A DNA stretch of 64,000 nt from Nymphaea colorata (GCF_008831285.2 NC_045150.1:16119362-16183361), one strand, 5' to 3'. Positions 11,801-22,994 are shown, counted from the stretch's first letter. Numbers and translations: made by a program. Notes: generated by a model from the letters alone, not told the origin.

Positions 11801-12740
11801 ATGCCTAAAAAAAATTTTCAAACACCACTAGGACAATCTCTTCTTCCAACGTATTCAACAGTTATTGCGGAACCATTGGTTGCACCCAGTGATCCACTTT
11901 GCTGGTTCAGATATCCTATGGGACAATTCCAAAGTAGAAGGGTCCTAGCCTCCGAGACGCTCCTGTTTGACAATGGTGCCGACACCATCAAGTATGAAGG
12001 AATTGTCTTTGGTTGTGTTCATCATGAAGATAATCCTGAGTCTGCCCTGCGTAAAGTTCCTGGCCTTGTTGGCCTTGGCCGTGGTCCTCTCTCTCTTGTT
12101 AAACAGATTGGCTCTTCCATTGATGACAAATTTGCTTACTGTCTTCCTCCATATAGCAATGACAACAATTCCACGGGACAGCTCAAATTCAGCGAGGACA
12201 CAGAGTTTTCAGGCACAGAAGAGGTTCAAGAGACTCCGATGGCATCAGATGGTGGTGAAGGCAGCTTTTATGTGCTCATCCAGACAGACATAAGTGTCGG
12301 AACAGCAGACTCAACATACAATTTGGTGGTGCACAGACAACTGCATTGTTGGGAGATGCTAGATCGATCTTCATAGACTCGGGTACCAGCCTGACTTTTT
12401 TGCCAAAGATGTGTATGGTCAAGTGGCAAATGCAGTTGCTAATGTCATAAACCGTGAACACTTCTATCCTCCTGAGCAAGATTTGCTGTGTTACCATGTA
12501 GAGGACAATGCTGATCCATATGAAGGGTTGCTGGAGATGACCTTTCATTTCACTAATGCAGACTGGAAGCTGCCACCTTCAAATATCTTTGGAATGTTTA
12601 GAAGTGGAATCACCTGCTTAGCCATTAAAGATGGAGAGATGCCCATCTTTGGGAATATTGCGCAGCAAAACATGCATGTCAAGTATGATCTGGGCAACAG
12701 ACTGCTTTCTTTTGCACCAACTGAATGTACACAGGGCTAA
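11801..12740 (+). pseudogene. Nepenthesin/CDR1-like aspartic protease pseudogene, copy 2
   Basis: The N-terminal third (signal peptide, propeptide and first active-site DTGS) is missing. The recognisable protein begins near SDPLCWFRYP at about 11,890. It continues with RRVLASETLLF, VFGCVHHEDN, GLVGLGRGPLSLVKQIG and KFAYCLPPYS, all typical of the family's central part, to about 12,290. A one-base loss near 12,297 (compared with the NVGNN region of copy 1) shifts the frame. The true continuation FGGAQTTALLGDARS leads to the second catalytic site IDSGTS at about 12,373-12,390. Another single-base loss near 12,402 returns the frame to KDVYGQVANAVANV, and the C-terminal half runs open to NMHVKYDLG..LLSFAPTEC and the stop at 12,738-12,740. 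With two frameshifts and no first Asp it cannot encode a protease. It is less decayed than copy 1 in the shared part. Confidence 0.85.
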
Positions 12741-13418
12741 GGTCCAGCCATGAAAAAAGTCCAACATGTAGAAATGAATTGTTTATCGTACGAACAAAAG
12801 TTCTAGACTTTTGTCACCTATAATAAGGGTTTTATTTGGTCATAATTGTGTGTTTCTGGTTATTGCACGTTCAACACTCTCCCTCCCCTCTTGTGGATCT
12901 AAAAGTTAGAATCTTAGAAATGACACATTTTGTATAGCTTTCATTATCTTTTCTCCTAGTCTGACTACATTTGACCATTTTGAGGTTTTTTTTGTGTGAA
13001 GCTGAAAAGTCTTATAATAATGCCATGTTAATTCTTTTCAAATACGAGGTTGATGTTTTATTTTATTTGACTTTAAAGGTGGTGTTGCAAGGAACAATAG
13101 AGGGCATCTTAGATTATCTTGAAAGGGCAGTGCGGATACCTATAAGGTAGTTTGGTGGTATTTGCTACACTTTTTTTACTCACGAGTCCTGTAAGTGTGT
13201 CTTGCAAGTAATAGCCAAGTCAAAGAGAATATCAGTGTTTTTAGTAGGTGCAGCTACAAAGCATTCTACATTTCAAGCATGCATTTTTTCCATAGCTTCT
13301 GGTCGTTTTGTTTTGGATATTCTTTTGTTGATTAAATTTTCTGGGTCTTTGAAAATGGGTGAAGTAGATGTGGATAACCTATGTAATCTTATAACTCTCT
13401 CTAACGATCTATATTCAG

Positions 13419-13593
13419 CCATTCAATATGGTTTCAAATCTGATATTTGGTCTCTTCTCTCTCTCGTTTTTTCCATGATGGCCAATATTTTTGTATGATA
13501 ATTGTACTAATTTTTTAGTATAAGTTTTGGATATGGTTTGGAAATTGCTTATATGAGATGGCTGCACATCGTCCAGCATTCAAAGCTTTGTAA
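13419..13593 (+). pseudogene. NEK-type protein kinase fragment (subdomain IX)
   Basis: An AG-preceded stretch at 13,419-13,456 reads YGFKSDIWSL. After about 90 bp an open stretch at 13,546-13,590 reads CLYEMAAHRPAFKAL, followed by a stop at 13,591. Together these match the subdomain IX signature of plant NIMA-related (NEK) kinases, where the normal text is PYGFKSDIWSLG(C)C.YEMAAHRPAFKAF. The Asp of SDIWS is present. The catalytic loop, DFG and ATP-binding parts are not found nearby, and the glycine at the junction is lost. This is a relic of one or two exons. Sequence up to 14.7 kb may hold more degraded exons but none I can identify. Confidence 0.65.
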
Positions 13594-14379
13594 GACCTAC
13601 TTTCTTTGATCCATTCCACATACTTTGTATGCATGAATATATTTATTTGGAAATCAATACAATCTACTTATTTATTAAGAATTTTATGACTTTGTACTTT
13701 TTGATATGCCACCTTATACTGAACAACTTCAGGCCTTCCTCCTGCAACACATGGGTAAGAGATTATTCAGTCTCATACTATGTAGCACTGGTATGGATGT
13801 AAGAATTCCTCTTTGCCGATGTCCGTGCCCTAATTGCTGCTCATGGAGCATCCAAGATCTTTTGGGCTTATAGCCTTTATACTGTCTATTACCTTCTTGC
13901 TATTTTTAGTAACCTTACTTGGTCTACTTAATCCTTTCTCTCTATCTTATCTTGGTATATCTTTATTAATGCTGATTTATTTCTAGAATGTGGTTACAGG
14001 TGGCCAATGCACTCAACAAATACAATGTATTGGTGAAATTTAAATATAATTCTTAAGACTGATGGCACACCTATAGCTATTGGAAACAAGTTACATGTCA
14101 CATGTGTAATCTACTTACTAAGTATAGTTGTTGAAACACATAGTTGCTGTTTGAGACATGGTGCATTTGCAAAGAGCTGCCACTCTTTAACAGTTTTGAA
14201 TTTTCGAATTTCCTCCTTTTCTTTGTATTTCATCAGTATCAAGTCAATTTTAGTCGGAACTTGCATTTTGTCCCTTGGTGGCATGAAGTGGTTTTGACTT
14301 AGTGGATCATGAGTTAATTTCTCTTCTAGAGAACATCTGAGTCATTCATCAGATCTGAACTAGTTATGGTCCTATCAGG

Positions 14380-14692
14380 CACTGCAGATGTGGATGTCGC
14401 AAGGAGCGGAGAGTTATTCAAGATCTAGACTCGATGGGCATGATTGATTCACAGAAGCTTGTCCTTTCTAAGGTGCATGCTAGATTAGTTTCTTCCTCTT
14501 GTAGAAGCTTGTCCTCTCGATTGAGGCTGGTTAGTTTCTTTGTGCTGAAAACTGATCTATTCTTTGATCTTGGATCTTGTAGGCAGAAGTTGATGTGGAA
14601 ATCAAGAAGCTCCGCCCCAATATTGTTGAAGGAAACCATGCTTGGATTACATCAAATACATCATTTTTCCATGGTGGAAGTTTGAAGTAGAA
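14380..14692 (+). other. Coding-like stretch, unrecognised
   Basis: After an AG at about 14,583 the plus strand reads AEVDVEIKKLRPNIVEGNHA, then ...WITSN to a TAG at about 14,687, in a frame with balanced composition. Just before it, 14,434-14,580 is also open in another frame (start MGMIDSQKLVLSKVHARLVS). It could be a relic exon, possibly from the same region as the NEK fragment. I do not recognise the protein. Confidence 0.2.
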
Positions 14693-15339
14693 TGGAAGAA
14701 TGGTGGAAACAAGTAAATTTTAACGATTCTTTTTTTAAAATTATTCTTCATTCAGACTTGATAGGGATGTCTAATATGAATCTGTCGTTATCCATGTAAA
14801 TTTTCAAATTTACATTGATTTGTCAAGTTTTCTCAACACGGGCACATCATTGGATAAATGCTGGGAATGACCAGTCCGTGCACTTCTAAAATGGTGGCAG
14901 GTGATCTGAGGCTAGCGAAATGTTTTGGCAACACTGCAAAGGGCAAGGACTAGTATTGGTCTTTTGTGAGTTGGCAATAAACTTATTTGCAACGACAAAA
15001 GGCATTGCCAATAGCTTGTCTTTATTGTTGTGGTTGTATTTGTTTCACCAGGGACCAGATCAGGTCGAAACTCCCCCCTCGTCCCACCTTCAATCTATCA
15101 TTTTAATATACATGGATTTAAGATCCATGCTACATAAATCTTTGGTTTGTTTAAGCTGAGGATCTTTTAAAGCTTACCTTTTAATGCTACAACGAACTAT
15201 CAAACACAACTTAAAGTACGAAGGAGATCGAACCAATCTCTCAAACCATCCGGACATAAGTACACCATCACAATTTTCTTTGTCACTTTCGATGCAAACT
15301 CTGCTGGGAGTTAGGCTGCCGTCCCTTTTAGTAGGAAGA

Positions 15340-15480
15340 ATAAGTAATGAATCTACATCAAAGATTAACTTTGTCAATATTAGTGAACATCCCCTTCCTG
15401 ATGATCGGGGTGCCCACGCACTATTTTCTTTGTCTTTATATTTTTTTTTATCAATATTCTATTGATAATGATTTTGTTTT
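15340..15480. repeat. Block repeated at 26,285-26,420 (left edge of the assembly gap)
   Basis: Shared words are TAATGAATC.ACATCAAAGA, CTTCCTGA.GATCGGGGTG, CACGCACT..TTTTCTTTGT and TATTGATAATGATTTTGT. The 26-kb copy ends exactly where the Ns begin. Confidence 0.8.
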
Positions 15481-15835
15481 TTTGAGCTTCAGAGTACATT
15501 ATAATAACCTTCATACATGTTTGCAAAATAATATACTTTGTATTTTTTTGAAATTTATATCTATCAGTTGATCTAATTTTATGAAAATGTTTTTGATGAT
15601 GATATTTGCAAGGCCGGGGAAAAGAAAATGTGGATGAAGTTGGTGCTATGACTATCAAAGCTGGAGGTAGCTGATGACAAAATCATGAAATGTCTGATAA
15701 TTAATTGATATAATTCTTTTTCTAAAACTTAAACAAAAAAATATGGTATCAATTAAACATTGGCATTATTTGGGTAAATGACTTACAAATTTATAAAGTG
15801 CTTATTTTGTAATTAATGTAGCTGGGCTCAATAGC

Positions 15836-16185
15836 ATTCGGCCGACCTTGTATTTTGCTTTAAGAGAGAACCAATTAAAATTAAAATATAGAGATCTTCC
15901 CTAGTGCCAGAGCCTATTATGTATAAGGTCACCCACAATTTCAGGTACATTCAAATTCAACTGAATCATCTTGTGTGATGGTAAGTCCTGTGGTGGAGCT
16001 ACATGATGGATGGTGCCGCACAAACTTTAGTTATGTTCATGTTCATAACTTCACACATTTCAGGCAGCCACTTCTGCAGTATAATTTAAAACTGCTTTCA
16101 AAAGACCGTGCTCAAACAACTGATCAATGCAAATGCACTGTGATGTTTTTATCCACACAAAACAAAAAAATAGATGATTTCAATT

Positions 16186-16228
<43 letters not shown>

Positions 16229-16345
16229 CATATGTTGTACTTGTAAGTTTTAGTTACCAAAAATTAATTGTATCGGTTCGTCTTAATTGGATGCAAGGGC
16301 CAGTTAAACGAGAAAAATTCGGCCAACTTTTCTTTGAATCCCAGG
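15836..16345. repeat. Duplicated block, partner of 8,500-9,225
   Basis: Same landmark order as the 8.5-kb copy, with an (AT)n tract at 16,189-16,225 in the corresponding place. It is followed by GGTTCGTCTTAATTGGATGC as in the partner. Confidence 0.7.
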
Positions 16346-16404
16346 AATGACTTTTCTTAAACGACAATGACATGCTTTCAGTTTCCAGTCGACTTGGTCA
16401 GATC

Positions 16405-16500
16405 GAGAGCAATGTGCTATACTAGTGCAAGGATGGAACTTGGAAGCACTATGTATGCCAGTTGAAGGACATTTGACTCTACTGACATGGGCATGGGCAT
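16405..16500 (+). repeat. About 110-bp dispersed repeat, plus copy
   Basis: It reads TGTGCTATACTAGTGCAA ... GGAAGCACTATG ... GACATGGGCATGGGCATTATG. It matches the inverted copy at 6,236-6,350 and the plus copy at 10,430. Confidence 0.65.
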
Positions 16501-17028
16501 TATGGAAAGCTGGATCTAAAATTAGTGTCTTATATGGTCTTATGCATGAAAATTTATGGATATGGGTGCTTAATAACCAAGATAACATGTCTAAGTAAAA
16601 AAAAAAGTCTTTTAGAAGGACAAAAAGGGTTCATGAAAAAGTAAATATTCCAAAATATACACTTCTTATAAAAAAAATAAAAAATACTCCAACCTTGCAC
16701 CAACCTACATGATCCAATATCATTGGACATGCGTAGGGGTGTAAAAAGGGAGGCCCAGGCAATCGCCGAAAAGAACTCATGGGACTAGGAATAAGATTAT
16801 TTAATAAAATATAGAACTCTTCATGCCAATTATAATTTGATCAAATATCGGGCCGATAACAAACTGGTACAATTCAAATAGGTTGATCTGAATCAATTTT
16901 CACAGATAAAATGAAAAAAAATTATAAAATAGATGACAAAAGAGCACCAAATTACAAATTAAGAACAGCAAAGAAATGACAATAGAAGCAAAAAAGAGGA
17001 GTGAGAAAGACAAAGGATGTCTAGATGG

Positions 17029-17960
17029 CTATGAGCTAACAACAATGAAAAGGTTACCCCTCTTCTGAGGCAAGAGTTTGACTTCAAACATATAGAGAGA
17101 ACAAGACCCAGCCCTGATGTCAAGATTGTTCCAGCTAAGTTTTGATTCTCTTAACCTAGCAGAGGGTTCGCCACCGCCAAAAATTTGTCGGTTAATAATA
17201 TTTGTGGGTCTTTCATGTGAAACCAAGTCCTTCTCAACGCAATCTGGAACCTTGCACAGTCTTAAGATTGGATAAAATTCACCCAGTGCGTGACTTTTGT
17301 TAATATAAGATATTGCTAGTGGCCATACAATGCCTGCTAATAAAAAAGACTTCATCCTTTTTTCTTGAGAAAGACACCCAACTCATCCATGATTTGTCAT
17401 CTTTTAACAGGAGAAAGTATCTGAAAATAAAGTTGGAAACAGCAGGAGCTGGGCCCCATACATCGGCCTGAACCAAGTTGAAGCAATATTGGCTTTTTAT
17501 TTCAGATTCAGGAAATGATTGTCCAGTCATCTTTGCGTAATTGCATGTCTCACATACTGGAAATTGTAGATGAGCAAAAGAAACACAGTTTTGAGAATTA
17601 GATCACACAAATGTCCCAACCTATAGTGCCATAGGAGTGATTCTTCATTCTTCTAGTCAGCTGGAAGTGCCTTGTTTGTGTTCAAGTTAATGTAGTAGAT
17701 AGAGCTCATCTCTCTCATAACCATCACCAAGCCTCTTCCGGGATTTCTGGTCCAGCAGAATGACCTTCTAGTTGGAGAAAATATTCAGAAATTTCTGTAA
17801 CATAGAGCTGTGCTTGATTTGTTAACAATGTAAGATCTATGGAACAAATACGATCAGGATCAGTTACAAAGGACAGGGTACAGTTTCCAATACTCAAGAG
17901 CTATCCAAAACTGACCAATCTTTTCTAAATGAGAAAGAAATCATTTCCCTATCTTCTCCT
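17029..17960 (-). mobile_element. Ty1/copia fragment: GAG-pre-integrase and integrase start
   Basis: On the minus strand, from high to low coordinates, there are four pieces. SRKRLGDGYERDELYLLH comes first (about 17,740-17,690). LLWHYRLGHL follows (about 17,640-17,610), the GAG-pre-integrase signature. Then VCETCNYAKMTGQSFPESE (about 17,570-17,510), and the integrase opening LVQADVWGPAP with RYFLLLKDDKSWMSWV (17,480-17,370). The order is that of a Ty1/copia polyprotein. Frames shift between pieces and there are stops, so it is defunct. Below 17,340 the sequence is open (17,355-17,029) but not recognisable as copia. Related decayed blocks are at 10,660-11,160 and 22,995-23,550. Confidence 0.75.
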
Positions 17961-18147
17961 ATAATTCTGCCCAAATCTGTCATGTAAATCAAGATCCTAA
18001 AATCAAGAATCTAAATTGTATAAAGTGATTATAAATATCTATACTCTCTCTGTGTGGTTATTGAATAGAAGAGAGAGTGTTTGTGTGGATGTAGGCCGAT
18101 TTTAGCCGAACCATGTTACACATGTGTGTTCATCTTTTCTTTTAACT

Positions 18148-18160
18148 TGGTATCAGAGCC
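18148..18160 (+). other. Primer-binding site, initiator tRNA-Met type
   Basis: TGGTATCAGAGCC is the standard plant Ty1/copia minus-strand primer site, complementary to the 3' end of initiator tRNA-Met. It marks the LTR end just upstream. Confidence 0.85.
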
Positions 18161-18339
18161 TGCAACTGCTTTCTCCATGGTCTTCCGTATCCTGCATCTT
18201 TCTAGAGCCACGCTTCACCTGTCTGGTACACGACCATTGTTTGATGCCGGCACCATCGTTTTCCAGCCACTCTCTGCTGCATCCCCTGTTGCGTCTCCTG
18301 TTCCTCTTCCTACATCCATAGTTTTTTGCATAACAAGGG

Positions 18340-18770
18340 AAACCACAGAGGAGTGTGCGGTTTCATGCTCTTTTTTTTTGTGGTGAGCAAGTGAAAGCTA
18401 CCAAGGCCTTCACTGAGGAGTGTGCTGCTTCCTGTCTTCATCGAGGAGCGTGCTGTTTCACTAAGGAGTGTGCTGCTCCTTTTAGTGTTTGAACAAGAGT
18501 GTGGCACCGAGTGTGTTGTTTTTTACCTTCATCGAGGCACGTGCCTTCCTTTTGGAGTGTATTATTCCCTGCCTTCAGCGAGGCACGTGCCTCCTTTTTT
18601 GTCTAAGGAAGGCCATGCTCTTTCCAGCCATCACCGAGGAGCATGCTGTTGACTTCCTTTTCTGTGTCTCAACAAGGGAAGGTCACGCTATTTCCAGCCC
18701 TCACCAAGGGGCGTGCTGTTTCCTTTTGTGTTCACATGTTCATCGAGGAGCGTGCTAACAAGGGAGTGCC
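18340..18770 (+). repeat. Imperfect repeats in the copia leader
   Basis: Between the primer site and gag, variants of the motif TCATCGAGGAGCGTGCTG recur about nine times, spaced irregularly by roughly 30-60 bp (for example near 18,413, 18,443, 18,530, 18,576, 18,632, 18,697 and 18,740), alternating with TTTCC-rich spacers. The short ORFs across it (18,422-18,652, 18,489-18,758) reflect the repeat. Confidence 0.7.
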
Positions 18771-18900
18771 ACCGAGGCCTATCTGCCCCTTCAGTCGCCC
18801 GATCCGCCTCCTCAGTCACCTTTTTTGTTTATCAGACTCAAATCGTATTGACTGTGCTCGTCGGCTGTTGATTGAACGAGTGAGATTTTTCTAGTATAAT

Positions 18901-19210
18901 ATGGCTGCATTGTCCTCTTCTAATGCTCCTTGCACTCCTACTCCACCAGGTACACAATGGAATGCTTTCTCAAGTTTGGTTTCAGTCAAGCTTGATCAAT
19001 CAAATTATCTTCTCTGATGTTCTTAAATTGAAAGTGTTATGAAAAGTCAAAATTTGATCGAGTATGTTATTGGAAAATGTTCTGCTCCACCTGAATTTCT
19101 TGATGAAGCACACACACAATAAAATACTGCATATGATTTATGGTATCGTGAAGACCAACTTGCACTAAGTTGGATCAAAGTCACTGTGACTCAACCAGTC
19201 ATGTCACAAA
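18901..19210 (+). pseudogene. Copia gag N-terminal part, three stops
   Basis: An ATG at 18,901 opens MAALSSSNAPCTPTPPG, then WNAFSSLVSVKLDQSNYLL, the typical start of copia gag (DUF4219/UBN2 type). TGA and TAA interrupt it near 19,015 and TAA near 19,121. Between these it reads IESVMKSQNLIEYVIG and AYDLWYREDQLALSWI. The capsid-forming function is lost. Confidence 0.7.
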
Positions 19211-19229
19211 AGAAAAGTGATACGCTTCC

Positions 19230-20070
19230 ATGTTTTAAAACCTTTTTAAGCATAGTAGGGCATCAACTTGAAATAAAAATGAAAATTTTCCATTCAGATG
19301 GAGGAGGAGAATTCATGAGCAAAGAATTTATCACATTTCTTGAAAATCAAGGTATTCGTTGATGGATAACATGCCCTTACACATCCCAGTAGAACGAGAT
19401 AGTAGAAAGGAAGCATAGGCATCTAGTGGAAATGGGACTCACCATGATTATTCATGCCAATATGCCACAAAAATTTTGGTTTGATGCTTTTAAAACTGCT
19501 GTTCATCTTATTAACAGGTTGCCTATTGCAGACTTGCAAATGACGCCGTATGAGAAGCTCTTGCATGAAGTTCCCAAATATAGTCATCTAAGGACCTTTG
19601 GTTGTACCGTCTATCCAGTGAATGGGCCTAGACATGCTTCAAAACTAGAACCCAAAGCTCAAACCTGCGTCTTCATTGGGTATGGGAGCTGTCATAAAGG
19701 CTGTGTTTGTTACAATCCAATCTCTAATTGTGTCATCATATCTAGACATGTTATTTTTTACGAAAGAAATTTTTTATACTCTCATTGTGGTCCCTCTTTT
19801 ACTGCCTCAAACATTTCAAGTTATCTAAGGTCATCATCCAGATCTGAATGTGTTAAGCCTAGACCTGTTGATGAGCTAAAAGAGAGTTTACCACTTATTC
19901 AGTTGCCTAGAATCATTCCAAGTTCCTCAAGGTCCTCAGCAGTTCAAACTGGTTCCAATCACTTTCATGTGCACATACCATCAATTTCAGCATACTTAGA
20001 CCTTCATGGAACTAGAAACACATGTTACAGACAATTCCAGCACAAGGGTGTCACAGTGTGCTTCATATAG
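19230..20070 (+). pseudogene. Copia integrase core, broken
   Basis: The stretch FHSDGGGEFMSKEF (about 19,290) holds the second catalytic Asp of the D,D35E core. VERKHRHLVEMG with the catalytic Glu follows at about 19,400. Two in-frame stops (near 19,361 and 19,390) separate these. From 19,426 the frame is open for 214 residues: FKTAVHLINRLPI, LRTFGCTVYPVN, FIGYG and VIFYERNF, which is normal integrase C-terminal copia text. Homology ends near 19,800; the remaining residues to the stop at 20,070 are not recognisable. The first catalytic Asp is not seen. Confidence 0.8.
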
Positions 20071-20330
20071 CTATATTATGAAAATAGTACCACATTATAT
20101 ATTTATTCTTTCACAAACAGCTCATGTATTACCCTAAAAATGCCCATTTATTTTTCCGCAAACAGGTAATTACACCTCATACATGCATATATATATTTAT
20201 TTTTAGGCAATCAGAGATGTCTAAGACTAAGATTGTTGCGTATCATTTCCAGAATATAACACTTCACACATCTATTCATATCTAGGCGCGTAAATACATA
20301 GATTTGCTACTATAACAAGCATACATACAT

Positions 20331-20335
<5 letters not shown>

Positions 20336-20372
<37 letters not shown>
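20336..20372. repeat. (AT)n microsatellite
   Basis: About 18 AT units after an ACAT run. Confidence 0.95.
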
Positions 20373-20375
<3 letters not shown>

Positions 20376-20560
20376 CAAACGACAAAGGTACAAGGGCTAC
20401 ATTTTGCACTCATAGCTGAGTATTGCCATACCTTATTGCTCTATGCTGCAATCAATTCAGTCCGCCAAGAGGGCTGCCATTCCAAGGCAGTGCAGCATGA
20501 TTTCCTTACAAAACATGCATTTACATGTATAATTTCAGCCCCACCAAGTAGATTTCTCCT

Positions 20561-20562
<2 letters not shown>

Positions 20563-20622
<60 letters not shown>
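20563..20622. repeat. (AT)n microsatellite, 60 bp
   Basis: Thirty uninterrupted AT units. They create a false Tyr-Ile ORF (20,436-20,636). Confidence 0.95.
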
Positions 20623-20626
<4 letters not shown>

Positions 20627-20639
20627 ACCTATATAGATT

Positions 20640-21580
20640 ATTTATAAAAGAAACTATATAACACTTACGAGGGTCTACCTAACTGTACAGCCCCTGATTT
20701 TTTACTTTCAGCACCCTAGCTCCTTGGCGTTCTTGATCCTCCAAGCAGCGGTTAACAGTCACGTGGACCAGTGCCTCTTTGCCCTTTATCTTCACCCCAA
20801 GGTGCAGGAAAACAAGGGTTAGCTCTCACTTTTTCCTAACTTCTAACTGCTGGAACCCTTCCCCCTATGGCTGCAGCAAATGGGAACCTGAGGTATGGGG
20901 TTAAATAAGGCCAATACATGGTGAGCAACACCCCCAAATGATTTTTCTCAGGAAGGCTTCTCGGCTGCACTCAATCATCTTTTAGTTTCATTTAATATTT
21001 TCAGTTACCACTTCTACCTAGGTATATATTTGGTAACCCATTCATTTCTTTCCATGACTGCCCCCTTTATGATATAGTTGACAGTTTCAACTATTTTAGC
21101 AGTTATTGAATCTACCAATTATAGCCTATACTCTTATTAAAATTTTTGTGATAATAAAGAAAAAGAAAAAGAAAAACGTGGGCATTACAGCAACCATCTG
21201 GTTTGAGCCGAAAGTATTGGTTAGAAGGCGATCAGTTCTTAGAGATGATGTTAGCGACCATCAGTTTGTTTGATCAACTTTCAAAGGTTGCGAGTTATAA
21301 TGAAAAATTCAGCTTTTGGTATTGTTTTGGCTGCAAGAATGATATGTATAAAGGGATAAAATTTGATATAGAAAGCATATTTAGATGGGTGCTTTGTGAT
21401 GTTAGAGGTGCTTTCCTTCCAGTTTTCACTTTTCACCTGTACAAATCAGACCTTAGGCATGCAATATATTGGATCATATAGATATATATCCCTCCACGTA
21501 CATCATTAAAAGGATCTCAAATGCCCACCTAAGCAAAAAATTAAGTCTAAGGTCACCTACGTTCTTTAGAGAGAGCTTTG
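20640..21580. other. No recognised gene; one orphan 92-residue ORF
   Basis: The plus-strand ORF 21,203-21,481 opens MSRKYWLEGDQFLEMML and has no low-complexity sequence, but I recognise nothing in it and see no splice or promoter context. The rest is unannotated AT-rich sequence. Confidence 0.3.
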
Positions 21581-21720
21581 CCGTTGACCATCTGTGTCGG
21601 AAATTCAAGCCGCATCAATTGAAGAAATTGACAAGGGACATCCCATGACAACGCTGGTGGCTAAAGTTCAGTTTCTCCTCCACCACCAACCCCCTCTCCT
21701 CTTTATTCTTCTTCGGCCAC
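21578..21720. repeat. Copy of block 5,285-5,520
   Basis: Starts GCCGTTGACCATCTGTGTCG and continues ACATCCCATGACAACGCTGG with TGGCTAAAGTTCAGTTTCTC. Same orientation as the 5.3-kb copy. Confidence 0.7.
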
Positions 21721-22009
21721 TTGAATCTGTGGAACTGGTCAATGCCTGATATGAGATATGAGATCGAGTTGCTGCACACTTCTGTGGATCCACAAGTATA
21801 CAGTATCAAGGAAAAAAGATGAAGATTGGGTTATTTCTGAATTTTTTAGTGACGTACTATGTCTATTTTACACTTTTTAATTTTTTCATAACATTTTTTT
21901 ACCCTTTTAAAATGTTCCTTTTCTACTATAAACAGGGATATTTTCGTCATTATGTACCCATATACACAATTTTTTTACATATAACCTGTTTTGACAACCC
22001 GTTTCTACA

Positions 22010-22011
<2 letters not shown>

Positions 22012-22097
<86 letters not shown>
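22012..22097. repeat. (AT)n(GT)n compound microsatellite
   Basis: About 45 bp of AT, interrupted once by TAATA, then about 38 bp of GT. ORFs through it on either strand are artefacts. Confidence 0.95.
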
Positions 22098-22100
<3 letters not shown>

Positions 22101-22590
22101 ATATAATCAATCTTCTTAGTCATCTTTTTCTTACAAGGTATATCTTCTCTATATAGAGTACCTTCTTGGACCGGACACTCTTTTTCGCTACGACTGTGTT
22201 ATTAATGCAAATCTGTTCGTGTTGGCCCATGTCCACCTGAACTCAGCTGAACACTCTCCACTCATTGCTCTCATCATGAGCAACTGTCATCACCCTGTTT
22301 CTCTCTCTCTCTCTCGCTCTCTTTGATTTGGCCTGATTTGTTTTTTATTCTGAAACAGCTCTTAAGGTGGAAAGATTAACGGAAGATGTGGACAGCGAAA
22401 GAGTCATGCATGGAATCGTCTTCTGCCAGATTTTTCTTTCTTTGACAAGTAGCCTAAACCAGTGTTGTTAGAGGTGCACACCTGCATGAGGTCTCTGTGC
22501 ATCACCTAGAAGAACGCCTCAAAGCATCTGAGTGATGCATCATTTACCTAATTAAGGTGTGTGGCATGACGACCTAATTAAGGTGTGTGG

Positions 22591-22642
22591 AATATATATA
22601 TGTGTGTGTGTGTGTGTGCTTGTGTGTGTGTGTGTGTGTGTA
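22591..22642. repeat. (TG)n microsatellite
   Basis: A short AT run followed by about 20 TG units with one CT interruption. Just upstream, GACCTAATTAAGGTGTGTGG is nearly duplicated in tandem (22,548-22,590). Confidence 0.9.
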
Positions 22643-22994
22643 TCGAAATCGGGTCAAGCAACTGATTGTTGCAAATGCATCTTTTGATGGATTCGAGGTG
22701 ACAATCACCTAGAAGACGCTGCTAGGTAGTTGCATTTGAGAACTCACAGAAAACCCAAGCTGGGGACATCCAGCTACAGCTTGATATGGAAGAAAAGCGA
22801 CCTTTTGGGGTTGACAGATTTGGAGTTTAAGAAAGCTGTGGCATATAGAGAAAAGTCAACATCATTAATTGTTTTAGAGCTACAAAATAAATGGAGACAT
22901 GCAAAACATGATGTAACTTCACAAGAAACGGACTAAGTATTGAGGTCTTTTCATGTATGACTATCAAAGCTAGTGCTATCTGGATGATAAAATC

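Larger units (their letters stand above)
18000..20070 (+). mobile_element. Ty1/copia element remnant, 5' half
   Basis: It has the layout of the 5' half of a copia element: probable LTR end before 18,147, primer-binding site 18,148-18,160, repeat-rich leader, gag start at 18,901 and integrase to about 19,800. RT, RNase H and the 3' LTR are absent. Protease and GAG-pre-integrase are skipped between about 19,210 and 19,230, so there is an internal deletion. The 5' LTR boundary could not be fixed because the opposite-strand copia fragment lies directly upstream. Confidence 0.75.

Noticed and set aside
17029-17355. 108-residue minus ORF as a host gene
   Set aside because: It is continuous with the copia fragment above it and its block recurs, degraded, at 11.0 kb. 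Repeat origin is more likely.
20436-20636. ORFs rich in Tyr-Ile/His-Thr (also at 22,110-21,907, 24,406-24,089, 49,126-49,425, 53,927-54,356)
   Set aside because: They are translations of (AT)n, (GT)n and (AC)n microsatellites and have no independent support.
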